This document shows positions 31,070 through 42,402 of a DNA stretch of 64,000 nt, piece after piece; positions within the stretch are counted from its first letter, which is position 1, and the number at the start of each line of letters is the position of its first letter. This stretch comes from Plutella xylostella (taxonomy: Eukaryota > Arthropoda > Insecta > Lepidoptera > Plutellidae), in contig NC_064006.1 in the NCBI RefSeq assembly GCF_932276165.1, positions 434,001 through 498,000 of the forward strand, given 5' to 3'. The translations under genes were made by a program, and so were the position numbers. The notes under the pieces are model-generated. The model made no database searches and was not told the origin of the DNA. It was given only the letters and a program-made list of their open reading frames with translations.

Positions 31070-31800
31070 AGAGTTAATATACGACGGTCAGTTATGCATT
31101 TAGGGTGGAAGCTTAGATTAACAATGTACGAAAAAGATGGTGTATCACATACAAAGCCAAAGCAAAAAACTGTCCACACATTGCTTACTGTCAAATAATT
31201 TTAAGTTCAACCCAATGCCAACTATTGTACCAATTAATAACGTCTCAATTTTTCTAACCAAACTATTTCAAACTAAGATCAGTGGTAGAAGTGGGTGATA
31301 TTTTTCGAAACATTATTTTTTTACTGACCGTCCATCTTATTCGTATATTGTTAATCTAAGGGTGGAAGCCATTATCCGTATACGCTAGGCACAGCTGAAA
31401 TATGCCGACGCTATGTCGTGTGGTTTGTAAGAAAAACGCTTAAACTAGAGCAGTGGAGAGGGTTGCTAAGTGGTAAGAATGGAGGCGCTATTTTTGCCTG
31501 CTGAACCTGCCACTTCAAGTTGTGACTATACCTGGATCTTTTATTCGACGGAATTCTGACAGTTATCTACTTTTGACATGTCAGAGATCACAAACCTTTT
31601 TTGGCTGAGCCCTTTTTTCAATACGAGTCTGGAGGGCCACTACCAAAATCAAACGAACGAACGAACAAGAGCTCGGCTCTATCTCGTTGTATTAAGCGTG
31701 CCGATTGCGTGACAATTCTTGTTCGTTCGTTCGTCGATTTAGAGAGTGACCCCCCTGAACATCTAAGTCTAAACTACTCTATACATTTTACTTGTTAGTG
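31070..31800. repeat. MITE-type repeats in mixed orientation
   Basis: At 31080-31200 a block with TTAGATTAACAATGTACGA has a relative at 47665-47765 and a reversed piece at 31325-31375. At 31600-31760 lies a foldback-type block with CGAACGAACGAACAAGAGCT and GCGTGCCGATTGCGTGACA, related to 36620-36760 and 61050-61145. Confidence 0.5.
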
Positions 31801-31918
31801 AATGTACCTATCCATTTTATTAAGTGCGGCGCTCCAAATTAAAAGGGGATATACCTACGGTGAGTAATAATTACGTCCATTTACATCACAAAAATAATAT
31901 AGGTACTTAATCCTAATC

Positions 31919-32131
31919 CTAACTTCCTAACTTATATTATAAATGCGAAAGTAACTGTGTCTGTCTGTCTGTCTGTCTGTTACTCTTTCACGCCAAAACT
32001 ACTGAACGGATTTGAATGAAATTTGGTATACATATGGTCTAGACCCTGAGAAAGAACATAGGCTACTTTTTATCCCGGAATTCCCACGGGAAAACTTTTT
32101 AAGGCGAAGCGAAGCTCGCGGGAACAGCTAG
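31919..32131 (-). repeat. CTAGCTGTTCCCGCG repeat, copy 3 (reversed)
   Basis: Reverse-complement copy of 5069-5293: the (TCTG)n run comes first and the sequence ends GCGGGAACAGCTAG. Confidence 0.85.
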
Positions 32132-32194
32132 TTAAAATATAAATTAATAAAAAAAGAAAAAATATAATTGATTATTAAAATATCTAATCGATCA

Positions 32195-32521
32195 TTAAAT
32201 AATAATAAGAGCTGTGGTAGCTCTGTCGGGTAAGCGCCCGCTTCTCACGCAAGAGATGCGGGTTCGAATCCCGGCGCAGACATGTACCAATGAGTTCTTT
32301 TAACTTAAGTACAATGTATACCATCGCTCTTACGGTGAAGGAAAACATCGTGAGGAAACCTGCATATCTAGATTTAGCACATCTAGATATGTGAACCCAC
32401 CAACCCGCAGTGGACCAGCGTGGTGGGAAATCGTCCAAGCTTAGGAAGGCAGTTTAGACCTTGGGGATTCCACTCGAGAGAGCCAGGTGCAGGTACTTAC
32501 ATCCCCAAAGAGAATAGAATA
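32195..32521 (+). mobile_element. tRNA-derived SINE
   Basis: A tRNA-like head (GTGGTAGCTCTGTCGGGTAAG, then GGGTTCGAATCCC) is followed by about 250 bp of SINE body and an AGAATAGAATAG tail. Flanks share AATATCTAATC (about 32178 and 32521), a likely target duplication. A relative lies reversed at 56650-56834. The head is too altered and too well linked to a SINE body to be a functional tRNA gene. Confidence 0.8.
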
Positions 32522-32956
32522 GAATATCTAATCATTATTAATACTAACCGATTATGATTACATTAAAAAAATTAATAGTGGCAATTGGTTCAATCGTTTC
32601 GGAGATATGCGTGGACAAACATTATAAACATACATACATCTATAAAATTTTGCAAGTAAGTATATTTGTTTGTTGTGCAGTCCCAATAATCTTACATAAG
32701 TACATACGAGTATATACCGAATAAAGAATCTTTTTTTGAAATCGATTAAAAAGGTTTACTATCCCTGAATTTAGTAGGAAGTGATGCCAGCTAAAGAATA
32801 AAATAAAGTAATTAATATGAATTCCATACATTATCTGTCATTTTATTTTTTTGTTGCCCAGAAATGGATCCAAATTTTTCCTTTTTTCGGTTAAGAGCTT
32901 TTTAAGTAGCATCACTTTTGAAATGTCAGAATTCCGTCGAATAAAAGATCCAGGTA
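32522..32956. other. Gene-poor DNA
   Basis: AT-rich sequence between the SINE and element B, with no feature recognised. Confidence 0.35.
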
Positions 32957-34690
32957 TACAGTCGTCGAAATATAATAGGCCCATTTGGACAGCTCCAAAA
33001 TGTATGGGATGACAGCTGGTGTCAAACCTAAATCATAGAAAATCTAAACAATACTTAAGTAACTCGGCTGTCCCATTTTAAAACACAGTAACAGCCATGA
33101 GACAAAATGTTCAGGAGAGCCAAAAAACGTTTTTGTACCTTCATTTCAATGCCCTGGTAAAACTATGATAGATATCTGAACAAATGTAAGCTTAAAAGAA
33201 GCGGCAGAACCTAGGCTTTATATACAATACTATTTCATTTAAATATGACTAAAATTGTTGCTGTAATGCACAAAAGAAAACACTTACTAGGTTTTATATG
33301 GTTTTCTCACCCTAAAACCGCCCTCACTGACCATTTCATAACCTAGTAAGGGCCATTATTGTATCATTTAAGACAAGTTAAGTATATTGAAATTGCAATA
33401 ATTGCGTAATAATTTCATTTTTTATATGTTTGGGATCCTTCACATATTATAAATCCAATTTTGCAGCACTTTTACACGACGGCACTATAAGTTATAGCTG
33501 AAATACGGGCATATTTTTATGTTTGTTTTTTTGTTTTATGTAAATGAATTAAATAGCCATATTCAGAAGGCTCTAACATGAAAATTATTTATGGCTGCCT
33601 TCAATTAGACAATATTTCCTAAATTTCTATCTAAAAATCAGTTTTATAACTTGTTTTTTTTTGTTTATGCAAAATAGGGCTAGTAGAAAGGTTCTAACGA
33701 GAAAGGTCTCTATAGCTTTTATAAAGAAGACAAAATTTACTTATGTTCTACTTTTAATTCAACTCTCTAGGTTTCATTGGTGCAAAGATACAGGTTCTGA
33801 AATGTCTGATATTTTGTTCGAAAAAAGTGTTAGTAATAATGTATGCCATTTGTGACTTACTAAAATTAACGGACGAAAATTGTCCTTTGCTGACCATTTC
33901 AAAACCTAGTAAGCGCCATTGACCATTTTAAAACCTAGTAAGTCATTTTCACTTACTGTGTTTTAAAATGGTTGGTGGCTCTTACTATGTTTTGAAATGG
34001 TTTTCGTGGCATTTTTGATTTCGCAGGGTGGAGTTACTAGGTTTTTAGAAATTTTATTTTCGTTTCTAAGCGGTTTTTTGATATTCTGACAATGCAGTTT
34101 TGTGCGGAATCGCCTAAAATAATGTATAAATCAAAGACCCGTTTTTTTTTAAAGTTGGCGGTTACTGTGTTTTGAAATGGGACAGCCGAACTTTTGGTGC
34201 TTTAAAAGTCCTTTTTTTCATTCGGCAGTTAAATAATAAGCCAGATTATGTGTCTTTTTATGTATTTCATCAAGTAAATCAAGAGTAAATATCAAATTTG
34301 TGTAGCTGTCCAAACGGGCCTATTATTATTATTATTATTAAATTCTTTATTGCACATAAATTAATTTTGTACATAGGCGAACTTAATGCTAAAAGCATTC
34401 TCTTCCAGTTAACCTTGGGCGTTGTGGAGAAAGTGATAGGTAGTGCGAAAGACAATGAGGACAGTTTAATTTTGTTTAATATCTATATTGTTAAACACTA
34501 GAATATATACTTACTTATACATAATATTATAAAATAAACGTATACCTACATACATAATTTAAATATATAGTTACTATAACAAAAAATAACATACTACAAC
34601 AAAAACAGATAAACTATTTATTAGATCTGCTGCTGATTGTTCTGCTTCTGGAGGTAGTGCAGACGGGCCTATGATATTTCGACGACTGTA
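32957..34690. mobile_element. Inverted-repeat element without a transposase (element B)
   Basis: The ends are TACAGTCGTCGAAATAT and its complement. The inverted repeat (about 37 bp) continues through AGGCCC and TTTGGACAGCT. The right-hand repeat is split by a retroelement at 34324-34662. Inside, a second inverted pair (CGGCTGTCCCATTTTAAAAC, about 33063, and its complement, about 34165) and many copies of CCATTTYAAAACCTAGTAAG occur in both orientations (about 33335, 33893, 33922, 33955, 33986). No coding frame is seen. Confidence 0.75.
34324..34662 (-). mobile_element. 5'-truncated retroelement tail in element B
   Basis: Reversed insertion starting with (ATT)n then AAATTCTTTATTGCACATAAA, the complement of the tail seen at 5430-5485. 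It is flanked by the duplication ACGGGCCTAT (34314-34323 and 34663-34672). Confidence 0.8.
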
Positions 34691-35332
34691 ACGCCTCAAG
34701 CGTTAGTCTTAACTTGTCACCGTGGTGAAAATATTAGTCAGAGTTTTTAAAAGTCATAGAACACAGTTTGTTCAGATTGACCCCCGAGTCGCCTACCTTT
34801 CCGTTGTTCCACAATTCAGGTACACCTTTCATATTTGTATATTTCGTTGTTTGTGCATTAGAACAGTAAAATCTGCTTTAAGAAAATGCGAAAAAAATTA
34901 TTATCTGCACCCTTTTGCATATAAAAGGGCGCCTCTAGCGGAAAAATCATGAAACTTTTGACAGATAATATACAACCGAAACAAGAAAACCAAAACTTTT
35001 CATTGACGTAAATTACAAAACCCGCACTAGAGGCCCAGGTATCTTAGTAGCTCCTTGTCCAGTGATGTATGTGCCAACGTTTTGGGGCCGCCGGAACACA
35101 GAGAGACAAATGTCTTCTGCTGACGGTACTCCGCCGGTTTGTTCTGTTGACGGTACTTAGCCGGCGTGTACAGTACCTACATACAGTTTTTGTTCAATCT
35201 AAGTAAACGGCTTGTTGGTCTAGAATGGCGCATTATTGTGTTAGATTTAACATCTTGAATTATTCGTGTCCAAAACCTATCGCGAAGCCAAAACGAAGTA
35301 ACATTTGCAAAGTAACTGGTGTCAAATTCAAG
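34691..35332. other. Gene-poor DNA
   Basis: No gene or clear repeat is recognised in this stretch. Confidence 0.35.
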
Positions 35333-35824
35333 ATACGGTCAGCTGCATAAGTAGCTATACACTTCTGTACCTTGTCAAACTGACGAACCGTTAAGCCTCG
35401 TATTCACTAGGCGACAAATTGTCGCAGAACCTGTCTAGGCACATGTCGTCTACGTGTCGCCGCGACGTCGCGCTCTGTTCTGCGACGTCGCACGCGATTA
35501 TACAGCGACATCTACGTGTCGCAGAACAGGTTCCGTGTTTTGGCTCGCGAGACAGAACTTCCTGCGACATCAGTCTAGCGCATAGAGTATATTTTTTTAC
35601 TAGGTCTAGCGACCGCTGTTGCAGAGTGTGGACGCGTGCGCGACTTCTGTATCACGACATGTTACCAAAATGTTCTGAGAACACGCACCGTAGATGTTCT
35701 GTAACAGTCTCAGAACTTGTGCCCTAGTGAATTCGAGGCTTTAATGTTTCAATGAATGGATAGGCGGTGTCAGATTGACAAGGTAGGTACATAAGTGTAT
35801 AGCTACTTATGCAGCTGACTGTAC
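35333..35824. mobile_element. MITE within a MITE
   Basis: Outer inverted repeat: TACGGTCAGCTGCATAAGTA at about 35334 and its near-complement ending at 35824 (about 50 bp each). Inside sits a second element (about 35391-35743) with ends AAGCCTCGTATTCACTAGG / CCTAGTGAATTCGAGGCTT and a flanking TTAA-like border. The inner element is GC-rich, with many GTCGC blocks. Confidence 0.8.
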
Positions 35825-37398
35825 ATTTTGAATCCATAAAATTATTGTCAAAACAAGTTTGCGAGTTTCTACATATCTTGTCGTTTTTCAACTGAAAGCC
35901 ATAAATATTGCCAGCAATGTATGTGATAGTGACCCTAAAAGTTTCGGCAGCCTGCCAGCGGCGGAGGCTCCCATGGCGTCCTTGATCGGCGCCTGAAAGT
36001 ATAGCCACTGAAACTATGAACGTCTCTACTCGTATACTCGTAAAACAAGATGCTTATGGATTGAAAAAAGTTTTAATTTTTAGATGCACCTACTGAATAG
36101 GACTTTTGTTCATAATTTTATTCTGAATATAAATAGGTATATGTCCTCTCCATTCGTAATCTTAGGAGCGTACCTATCCTATGTCTTTTCTTTTGTGTTC
36201 TTCACGAACCAAATAGGTACTTGTTTATTATAATATGAAAAAGGGCTTCGTTTGGTCACGACATCACGCGTAACTTTTTGTTGTTTCAACAAAAGGCTAA
36301 TATTATTTAGGGCTGATTTTTCAATAGTCAGAAGTGTTATCTGAGGAATAAAATTGTTTCTGTCACATCTGCATTGCAATCTGTGGATTATGTTGTTTTA
36401 TCAGTAGCATCACTTTTATACCATTTTTAATCGATTTAAAAAAAGGGAATTTCTTAATTCGTCTGTATAATATGTAGGTATGCTCATGTAGGTATAACCG
36501 CTAAACTAGGCCGCCGTCTTCAATGAACCTCGCTATATCTCAGGCCGGCGCTGAAATAAAAGCAACGAGGTTGCAAGCCAGTGCGACCTTCACGGCGGCA
36601 ACTGTGGACCGGGGTCCAACGCCGTCACTCTATATTGACGAAAAACAAACGAAAGCTATCGTGCAATCGGCACGTTGAATACAACGAGGAAAATTTTGGT
36701 TCGTGCAGCAACGCTTTTAAACTTAGTTTTTCATCATATAGAGTAACCCCACAGGCGCCATGATGTCGCGCGTCTTTGGGGTTCAGAAAAACGAAGATGT
36801 GGGGAGCTGCTGTGCTAACCACGTCTTTATGTCGTTGTATTAATAAACGTACCTTCTCTTAGGCCGAGTTTTTTGATCCGTGGTCAACTTTAACCATTAG
36901 TCAAGTCACTTGTCAAACATGACAGCTGCATACGAATTTTCTTGGTTTTTAACTAATGGTAGCCATTTTTTACCAATGGTTGAGTTAACTAGGCATCAAA
37001 AACTGGCCCTTAGATTAATAGATAAGATGGAGTGTCAGTTCAAAAGAAACGTCTCGACTATAATAACACCCTACTTCTACCACTGCGCTCTTATTTTGAA
37101 TTAGTTTGGTTAGAAGATTTGCGATGGAGTCACAGTACACGGATACGGAAAAAAACACCCGAAAACCATGAAATAAAAGTCACATACGGCACGAACCGCT
37201 CCGCAACATCATTAATCTTGACATCTCTGTCGCACCCCTCACTAATCACATTCAAAGTGCGTGTGAAGGAGACAGGAGACGAATCAAGCCGATCCGAGGT
37301 GACTGGTGACTTGAGGAAATGATTGATGATGGATGTGAGCTAAGTATGTGGTCGGCTCACTTTACGTCGTCACTTATACCCTTGTTACACTACCGACT
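35825..37398. other. Gene-poor DNA with one MITE trace
   Basis: At about 36620-36765 a block bounded by ACTCTATATTGACGAAAAAC and a TAGAGTAA end is related to the block at 61045-61150. Otherwise no gene is recognised. Confidence 0.4.
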
Positions 37399-37562
37399 GA
37401 AGTCTGTTTTTCTCAGATAGACTAAATTGACAGATTCTGAACTGTTTATCAACAGTCGATTGTCCCGCGTTTTAGTTCATTAATCGCGGGACAATCGACT
37501 GTTGATGAACCGTTCAGGATCTATCAATTCAGTAACTATCTGAGATTAAAAACAGACTTTAG
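37399..37562. mobile_element. Foldback MITE
   Basis: The arms are AAGTCTGTTTTTCTCAGATAG and its complement. The centre has CGCGGGACAATCGACTGTTG and its inverse, so most of the 164 bp can fold back. Confidence 0.85.
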
Positions 37563-37564
37563 AA

Positions 37565-37662
37565 TGGCTAGACAGTATCCTCGGCCGAGCACTCGGTCAA
37601 TTACTAGCCGTTCATTTGTCGAGGAACGGCCGAGGATACTGTCTCGCCATTCTACTCGGTAG
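37565..37662. repeat. Short GC-rich palindrome
   Basis: GACAGTATCCTCGGCCG at the left and CGGCCGAGGATACTGTC at the right, with a 40-50 bp loop, directly after the foldback MITE. Confidence 0.75.
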
Positions 37663-38800
37663 GTGTAATCAGTGTATTACATCCGTAGAATAAAATTGAA
37701 TATATTTTTTTCAATGTCAAATGTTACAACAATTTATTGATTATCACGATTATGAATCTGCCAACATTTCACAAAGGCTCGGTCACCGAGGAGAAAAAAT
37801 TGCGAAAGAAAGCTGATTTTGACAAGGCTTTGACACGTGAAAATGATTGTGCTGTAGTCATTCAGGGTGAAAGGGGTACGGTAGTAAACATTGACCCAGT
37901 TCTCATCTTCATTACGTTTGTCACGGTGTTATCATGACTTTGTTAGTCTCAATGACTTGGTAAAAATTTACAGTAATGTGTAACCCTTATCTTTTAACCC
38001 CCGACAGGAAAAGAGGGGTGTTTGAAGTTTATTGTGTATATTTATACCACTGTGTAGTTATTTATGTGTGTCTGTGGTATCATATAGGGTTTAAGCCATA
38101 TTTTATCCAAATCGGTTTAGCCGATCAAAAGTTATAAGATTTTTAGTGTTGCATGTCGGTGCTTTTGAACGTTTATTAGTGATGGGACCAAAATATTTTT
38201 TTACGAATTTCCAGCTGAGTACATAATCCATTTTCGGCACTTTGCAACATCCTGTATATGTAGGTATAATGTAATTTTATTTAGCGTGTCAGTGACCATC
38301 CCTTGATGAGGGTTTATCACCATGACGAAATGAGCTTCCCAGATTAGCGTCAGTTGCTGACGGCCAGCCATAACTTAAGCCCGCTCCACACTCCGACGAT
38401 TTGCTCAATTCCGCAGGTTTTATGCCTTGTATAGTAACATAGCGTATTACCCCTTTCTTTATACCATCGATTTCCTTTCAATGTGGTTGTCTGGAAGAGA
38501 TAACTTTTAGTAATAAGGCCGCCTATTGTACTATTTATTTTCTTGTCTATGTTTATGAAACTGTTTCTGTTTGTGTGCAATAAAGAGTATGATTTTATCT
38601 TTATCATTATAGCGTGTCATTATTTTCCCAATACAACATGCTCTTGCCGTGTTTAAGCAAATCTAAAGCTGTACAAAAAGAAAGCTATCAATTCTATCGT
38701 CTAAGCCTATCGCACTACCAATTTTAACATCGCTAAAAGTTAACTGGTAGTGAATGCTACTAACATTCAGTTTGCCTTTGTACCAATTTGGTTTGTGCAA
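37663..38800. other. Gene-poor DNA with repeat fragments
   Basis: At 37998-38165 is a reversed copy of the 'CCGACAGGAAAAGAGGGGTG' 3'-tail repeat found also near 45783, 47225, 54710 and 63655. A half-MITE ending TTGCAACATCCTGTATA lies at about 38245. No host gene is seen. Confidence 0.4.
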
Positions 38801-38848
38801 CAAATAATTTAATAATAATAAAGCTCAAAACTTATAATAAGTAATATT

Positions 38849-40810
38849 TTGAACTCTAAGAAGGACAACTGTGATATTTTTGACTGTGTAAATAATTTTT
38901 ATGATAATTTTATAAGTATTTTACAGACTGCATCAATGTTATCATCTAAACCTAAGGCTGGTGCAGGCAAACGTAAACGTCAGGTGACTGGCTGGAACTA
39001 CCACGTCAAAACCCATCATGAGCAGGCAAGGCTGCACTTCATGATATGGCTTCAACATGGCAAACCTAGTACAGGTAGGATATACCAAGATATGCACGAC
39101 AGTCGAAAAGTATTTAAAAGTAAATTAAGATGGTGCCAACATAATGAGGAACTAATTAAAATGAATATATTGGCTACACATAACCAAAATAATAATTTTA
39201 GTAAATTTTGGAAAAACACAAAATCCATGACTTTTAAACCGGGCTTACCTGTCACTGTGCAAAATTTAAAAAATGAAAAAGACATTGCGAATATGTTTGC
39301 CGGACACTTTAGAGCTGAGCCTCTGCCTGTGGTGGGTATGGGAGACGTTGAGGCTGCTGACGCACCCCGGCCACCCCCCGCGCCCCCCGCCGCTGCCCCG
39401 CAGTGCACAGCGGCCCTGCGGGTCACGCCGGCGGACGTAGCGAGGATCGTGCGGGGGATGACCAGGGGCAAGTCCCCAGGACATGACTCACTTAGCGTCG
39501 AACATATACACTACGGCAGTGATCAGGTTTTTAGTGTCTTAGCAGAATTATTCAACATATGTCTAGAGCTAAATTATTTGCCTCCAGCCATGATGAAGAC
39601 TGTGGTGGTTCCAGTGGTTAAGAACAAAACTGGCGATCTTTCTAGCGCCGCGAATTATAGACCTATTTCCCTAGGTACTATAGCTGGTAAGGTACTTGAG
39701 CGGCTTCTTCAGCCTGAATTGATGAAAAATGTCAAAATTAGTGACGCGCAGTTTGGTTTTCGTCCCGGCCTCTCAACAGACTCAGCAATACTATCTCTTA
39801 AACATGCAATTAACTATTATAAAGGCAGAGAAACATCCGTGTATGCATGTTTTTTGGACCTAAGTCGTGCCTTCGACTTAGTCAACTACAACATAATGTG
39901 GTCAAAAATGCTGAACTCAGTACCACCCAGCTTGGTGGGTCTGTTGAGATACTGGTACGAGAATCAAACCAACACGGTTAGATGGGGCGACGCACATTCT
40001 AGTGAATATAGACTAGAGTGTGGCGTTCGTCAGGGAGGGCTGACCTCTCCGGACCTCTTCAACATTTATGTGAACGACCTGATCGAGGAGCTGAGGAGCA
40101 CCGGCATCGGATGCCACGTAGGTAACGTGTGTTTTAACAACCTGAGTTATGCAGATGACATGGTGCTGCTCAGTCCCTCGATTGGCGGATTACGAAAACT
40201 GTTGTACATCTGTGAGAACTTTGCACATAGGAACGGCATGATGTACAATGTAAAGAAATGCGAAATGATGGTGTTCCGGTTTAGGGGAGGTCCGGAGAGG
40301 GTACCCCCGGTTTATATGTACGGCTCAGCAATTCGGGTTGTCGAGCAGTTCAAGTACCTGGGGCACATCCTAACGGAGAGTCTCAGTGACGACGCGGACA
40401 TGGAACGCGAGCGGCGCGCCCTGGCAGTTCGGTGCAACATGCTCGCGCGTAGGTTTAGTAAGTGCTCTAGGGATGTCAAGATTGTGCTCTTCAAGGCGTA
40501 TTGTCAAAGTTTTTATACATGCCAACTGTGGACTAACTACACAAGAAGAGCATATAGCATCCTTAGAGTGCAGTATAACGATGCGTTGCGAATCCTGTTG
40601 AGGCTGCCGCGGTACTGCAGTGCGAAGGCCATGTTCGCCGACGCCAGGGTGCCCGACTTCTTCGCCGTGATGCGGCAGCGCGCCGCGGGGTGCTGGGACA
40701 GAGTGCGCAGCTCCAGTAACGAGCTCATTGCTGCTATAAACCAGGATATCTATGGAAATAGGTTTATGATACATTGGTCGTGCCTGCACCAGTCTGCCAA
40801 TAAGAAGTAG
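38849..40810 (+). CDS. LINE reverse transcriptase ORF2, 5' truncated
   Basis: An open frame of about 650 codons without stops, entered without a convincing ATG (the first in-frame start-like codon is TTG), because the 5' end with the endonuclease is missing. RT blocks are in order: KSPGHDSLSVEH, NYRPISLGTIAGK, QFGFRPGLSTDSAI, FLDLSRAFD, GVRQGGLTSPDLF and the catalytic LSYADDM (about residues 435-441). The C-terminal region (FKYLGHILTE ... MERERRALAVRCNML) matches Jockey/CR1-like LINEs. The 3' tail follows 40810 and ends AATAAATGATTATTATTATT near 40980. A GC-rich proline/alanine stretch lies at about 39350-39460. The catalytic residues are intact, but the copy is probably immobile. Confidence 0.85.
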   Translation: MNSKKDNCDIFDCVNNFYDNFISILQTASMLSSKPKAGAGKRKRQVTGWNYHVKTHHEQARLHFMIWLQHGKPSTGRIYQDMHDSRKVFKSKLRWCQHNEELIKMNILATHNQNNNFSKFWKNTKSMTFKPGLPVTVQNLKNEKDIANMFAGHFRAEPLPVVGMGDVEAADAPRPPPAPPAAAPQCTAALRVTPADVARIVRGMTRGKSPGHDSLSVEHIHYGSDQVFSVLAELFNICLELNYLPPAMMKTVVVPVVKNKTGDLSSAANYRPISLGTIAGKVLERLLQPELMKNVKISDAQFGFRPGLSTDSAILSLKHAINYYKGRETSVYACFLDLSRAFDLVNYNIMWSKMLNSVPPSLVGLLRYWYENQTNTVRWGDAHSSEYRLECGVRQGGLTSPDLFNIYVNDLIEELRSTGIGCHVGNVCFNNLSYADDMVLLSPSIGGLRKLLYICENFAHRNGMMYNVKKCEMMVFRFRGGPERVPPVYMYGSAIRVVEQFKYLGHILTESLSDDADMERERRALAVRCNMLARRFSKCSRDVKIVLFKAYCQSFYTCQLWTNYTRRAYSILRVQYNDALRILLRLPRYCSAKAMFADARVPDFFAVMRQRAAGCWDRVRSSSNELIAAINQDIYGNRFMIHWSCLHQSANKK

Positions 40811-40982
40811 AATAATGATATTTTTTACAATGTGTTTGACTATGTGCCCCTTTACAGCATTTTAATATTTTAGCATTTTATTATTATATATAATTGTGTA
40901 TTTTAACTATATTTGTAATTACTTTGACTGTATATGGGTTGTGATATTGCCTGAAATAAATGATTATTATTATTATTATAAA
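40811..40982 (+). other. 3' UTR and (ATT)n tail of the LINE
   Basis: Short AT-rich stretch after the stop, with AATAAA near 40955 and a terminal (ATT)n run. Confidence 0.6.
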
Positions 40983-41049
40983 CGCCATAGTAAAGTAAGC
41001 GTTTATAAGTTTCCAGCTATCTTTCTTTAGTCTGTGCGATGCCGGGACT

Positions 41050-41230
41050 TATGTAAAGCTGGGTCCACATTTGTAACATTTCCATGTACCGCTATCGTTA
41101 GGTAGCGTCGGAGCGTATCATGACGATAGTTTTGACGTCTTTACTCTGTGCGTACAAACTATAAATCGTGACATACTGGCCAACAGTAAAAGGATTCATG
41201 GAAATGCTTAACATGTGGACCCGGCTTTAC
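41050..41230. mobile_element. MITE (AAAGCTGGGTCCACAT ends)
   Basis: Inverted ends AAAGCTGGGTCCACAT and ATGTGGACCCGGCTTT; inner TTTCCATG / CATGGAAA also pair. The middle is unpaired. Confidence 0.75.
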
Positions 41231-41268
41231 GTAGTTGATACATCGCGAGAGTGTAAAAAAAATATTAC

Positions 41269-41410
41269 GCCCTGTTTCACAATGTGTGGTTAGTGGCTAC
41301 CTGTGTGGTAAAATACATGTTGACACTGCTGTCAAAAAAATAATAACAAAGAGTGACAGCATGTATTTTATCTCACAAGTAGCCACTAACCAGACATTGT
41401 GAAACAGGGT
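41269..41410. mobile_element. Foldback MITE (CCCTGTTTCACAATGT ends)
   Basis: Arms CCCTGTTTCACAATGTGTGG and CCAGACATTGTGAAACAGGG, with TAGTGGCTAC / GTAGCCACTA inside. Confidence 0.85.
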
Positions 41411-41829
41411 CTCAATAATATTACAAATATTGCCTCTGCCATCACCATTGAGTCTTATTTAATCATAGTGGTTAAAAAGCAATGCATCATACACCATATT
41501 CACCAAGCATTCATAACTCAGAGTTACTTCGTAATAACTTCAGCTGATTCAGTTATAAATTCAGTGAAAGAAACAGTACTGAAGTTTCCATTGCTCGGAA
41601 TAGGTACCAGGGTACTAGGGAGAGTAGGAGTTAAATCTTCTCATTAAAATCTTGTCCGTGCGGAGTAGATAGTAAATTCAAAGTTTTTCTGACTTTCTTT
41701 AATTCAACTGCTTGAAGGAAAGTTTATTTTCTCTGCGCGTAGTAAGGTTTTCGTAGCGTGCTATGGCGTAGCCTGCTACGGCGTAACCTACTAAGAAGGC
41801 AAATATGATTATGAAATCAGTTGTTTCAG

Positions 41830-42402
41830 AAAAAAAACCGGCCAAGTGCGAGTCGGGCTCGCGCACAAAGGGTTCCGTAGTAGCAAATCAAAATTACAGT
41901 TAAATCAACCTATCTCAAAAACTATAAGAGATACTTTGATCAAACCAAAAATCGTTGAAAGAGTTAATTAGCATGCATCACCTCTATTTTTTTTAGAATT
42001 TTATACCCCGTAGTTATAAAAATAGAGGGGGGGGGACATACTTTTTACGACTTTGAGAGCTGATATCTCAAAAACCGTTCACTTTAAGAAAAATGTTTTT
42101 TAGAAAACTTTATATCATTTTAAAAGACCTTTCCATTGATACCCCACACGGGTATGTACATCGAAAAAAAAAAATTCATCCCTCAGTTACATGTATGGGG
42201 GGCCCCACCCCCAATTCTTTTTTTTACTATTTAGTGTCATATTTTTGTAGCGGTTCATACAACACATATTCCCATCAAATTTCATCACTGTAGTACTTAT
42301 AGTTTCCGAGTAAATCGGCTGTGACAGACGGACAGACGGACAGACGGACATGACGAAACTATAAGGGTTCCGTTTTTGCCATTTTGGCTACGGAACCCTA
42401 AA
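41830..42402 (+). repeat. Lepidopteran interspersed repeat (GGGTTCCGTAG ends)
   Basis: Starts ACCGGCCAAGTGCGAGTCGG with AAGGGTTCCGTAG and ends GGCTACGGAACCCT after an ACAGACGGACAGACGG run. I recognise it as a widely dispersed repeat of Lepidoptera; no coding frame is seen. Confidence 0.75.

Noticed and set aside
32205..32285. Possible tRNA gene with GGGTTCGAATCCC
   Set aside because: The same head and body recur reversed at 56650-56834; the acceptor stem does not close and the SINE body follows directly.
35419..35727. Arginine/serine-rich frame of 102 codons
   Set aside because: It lies wholly within the inner MITE and reflects its GTCGC repeats.
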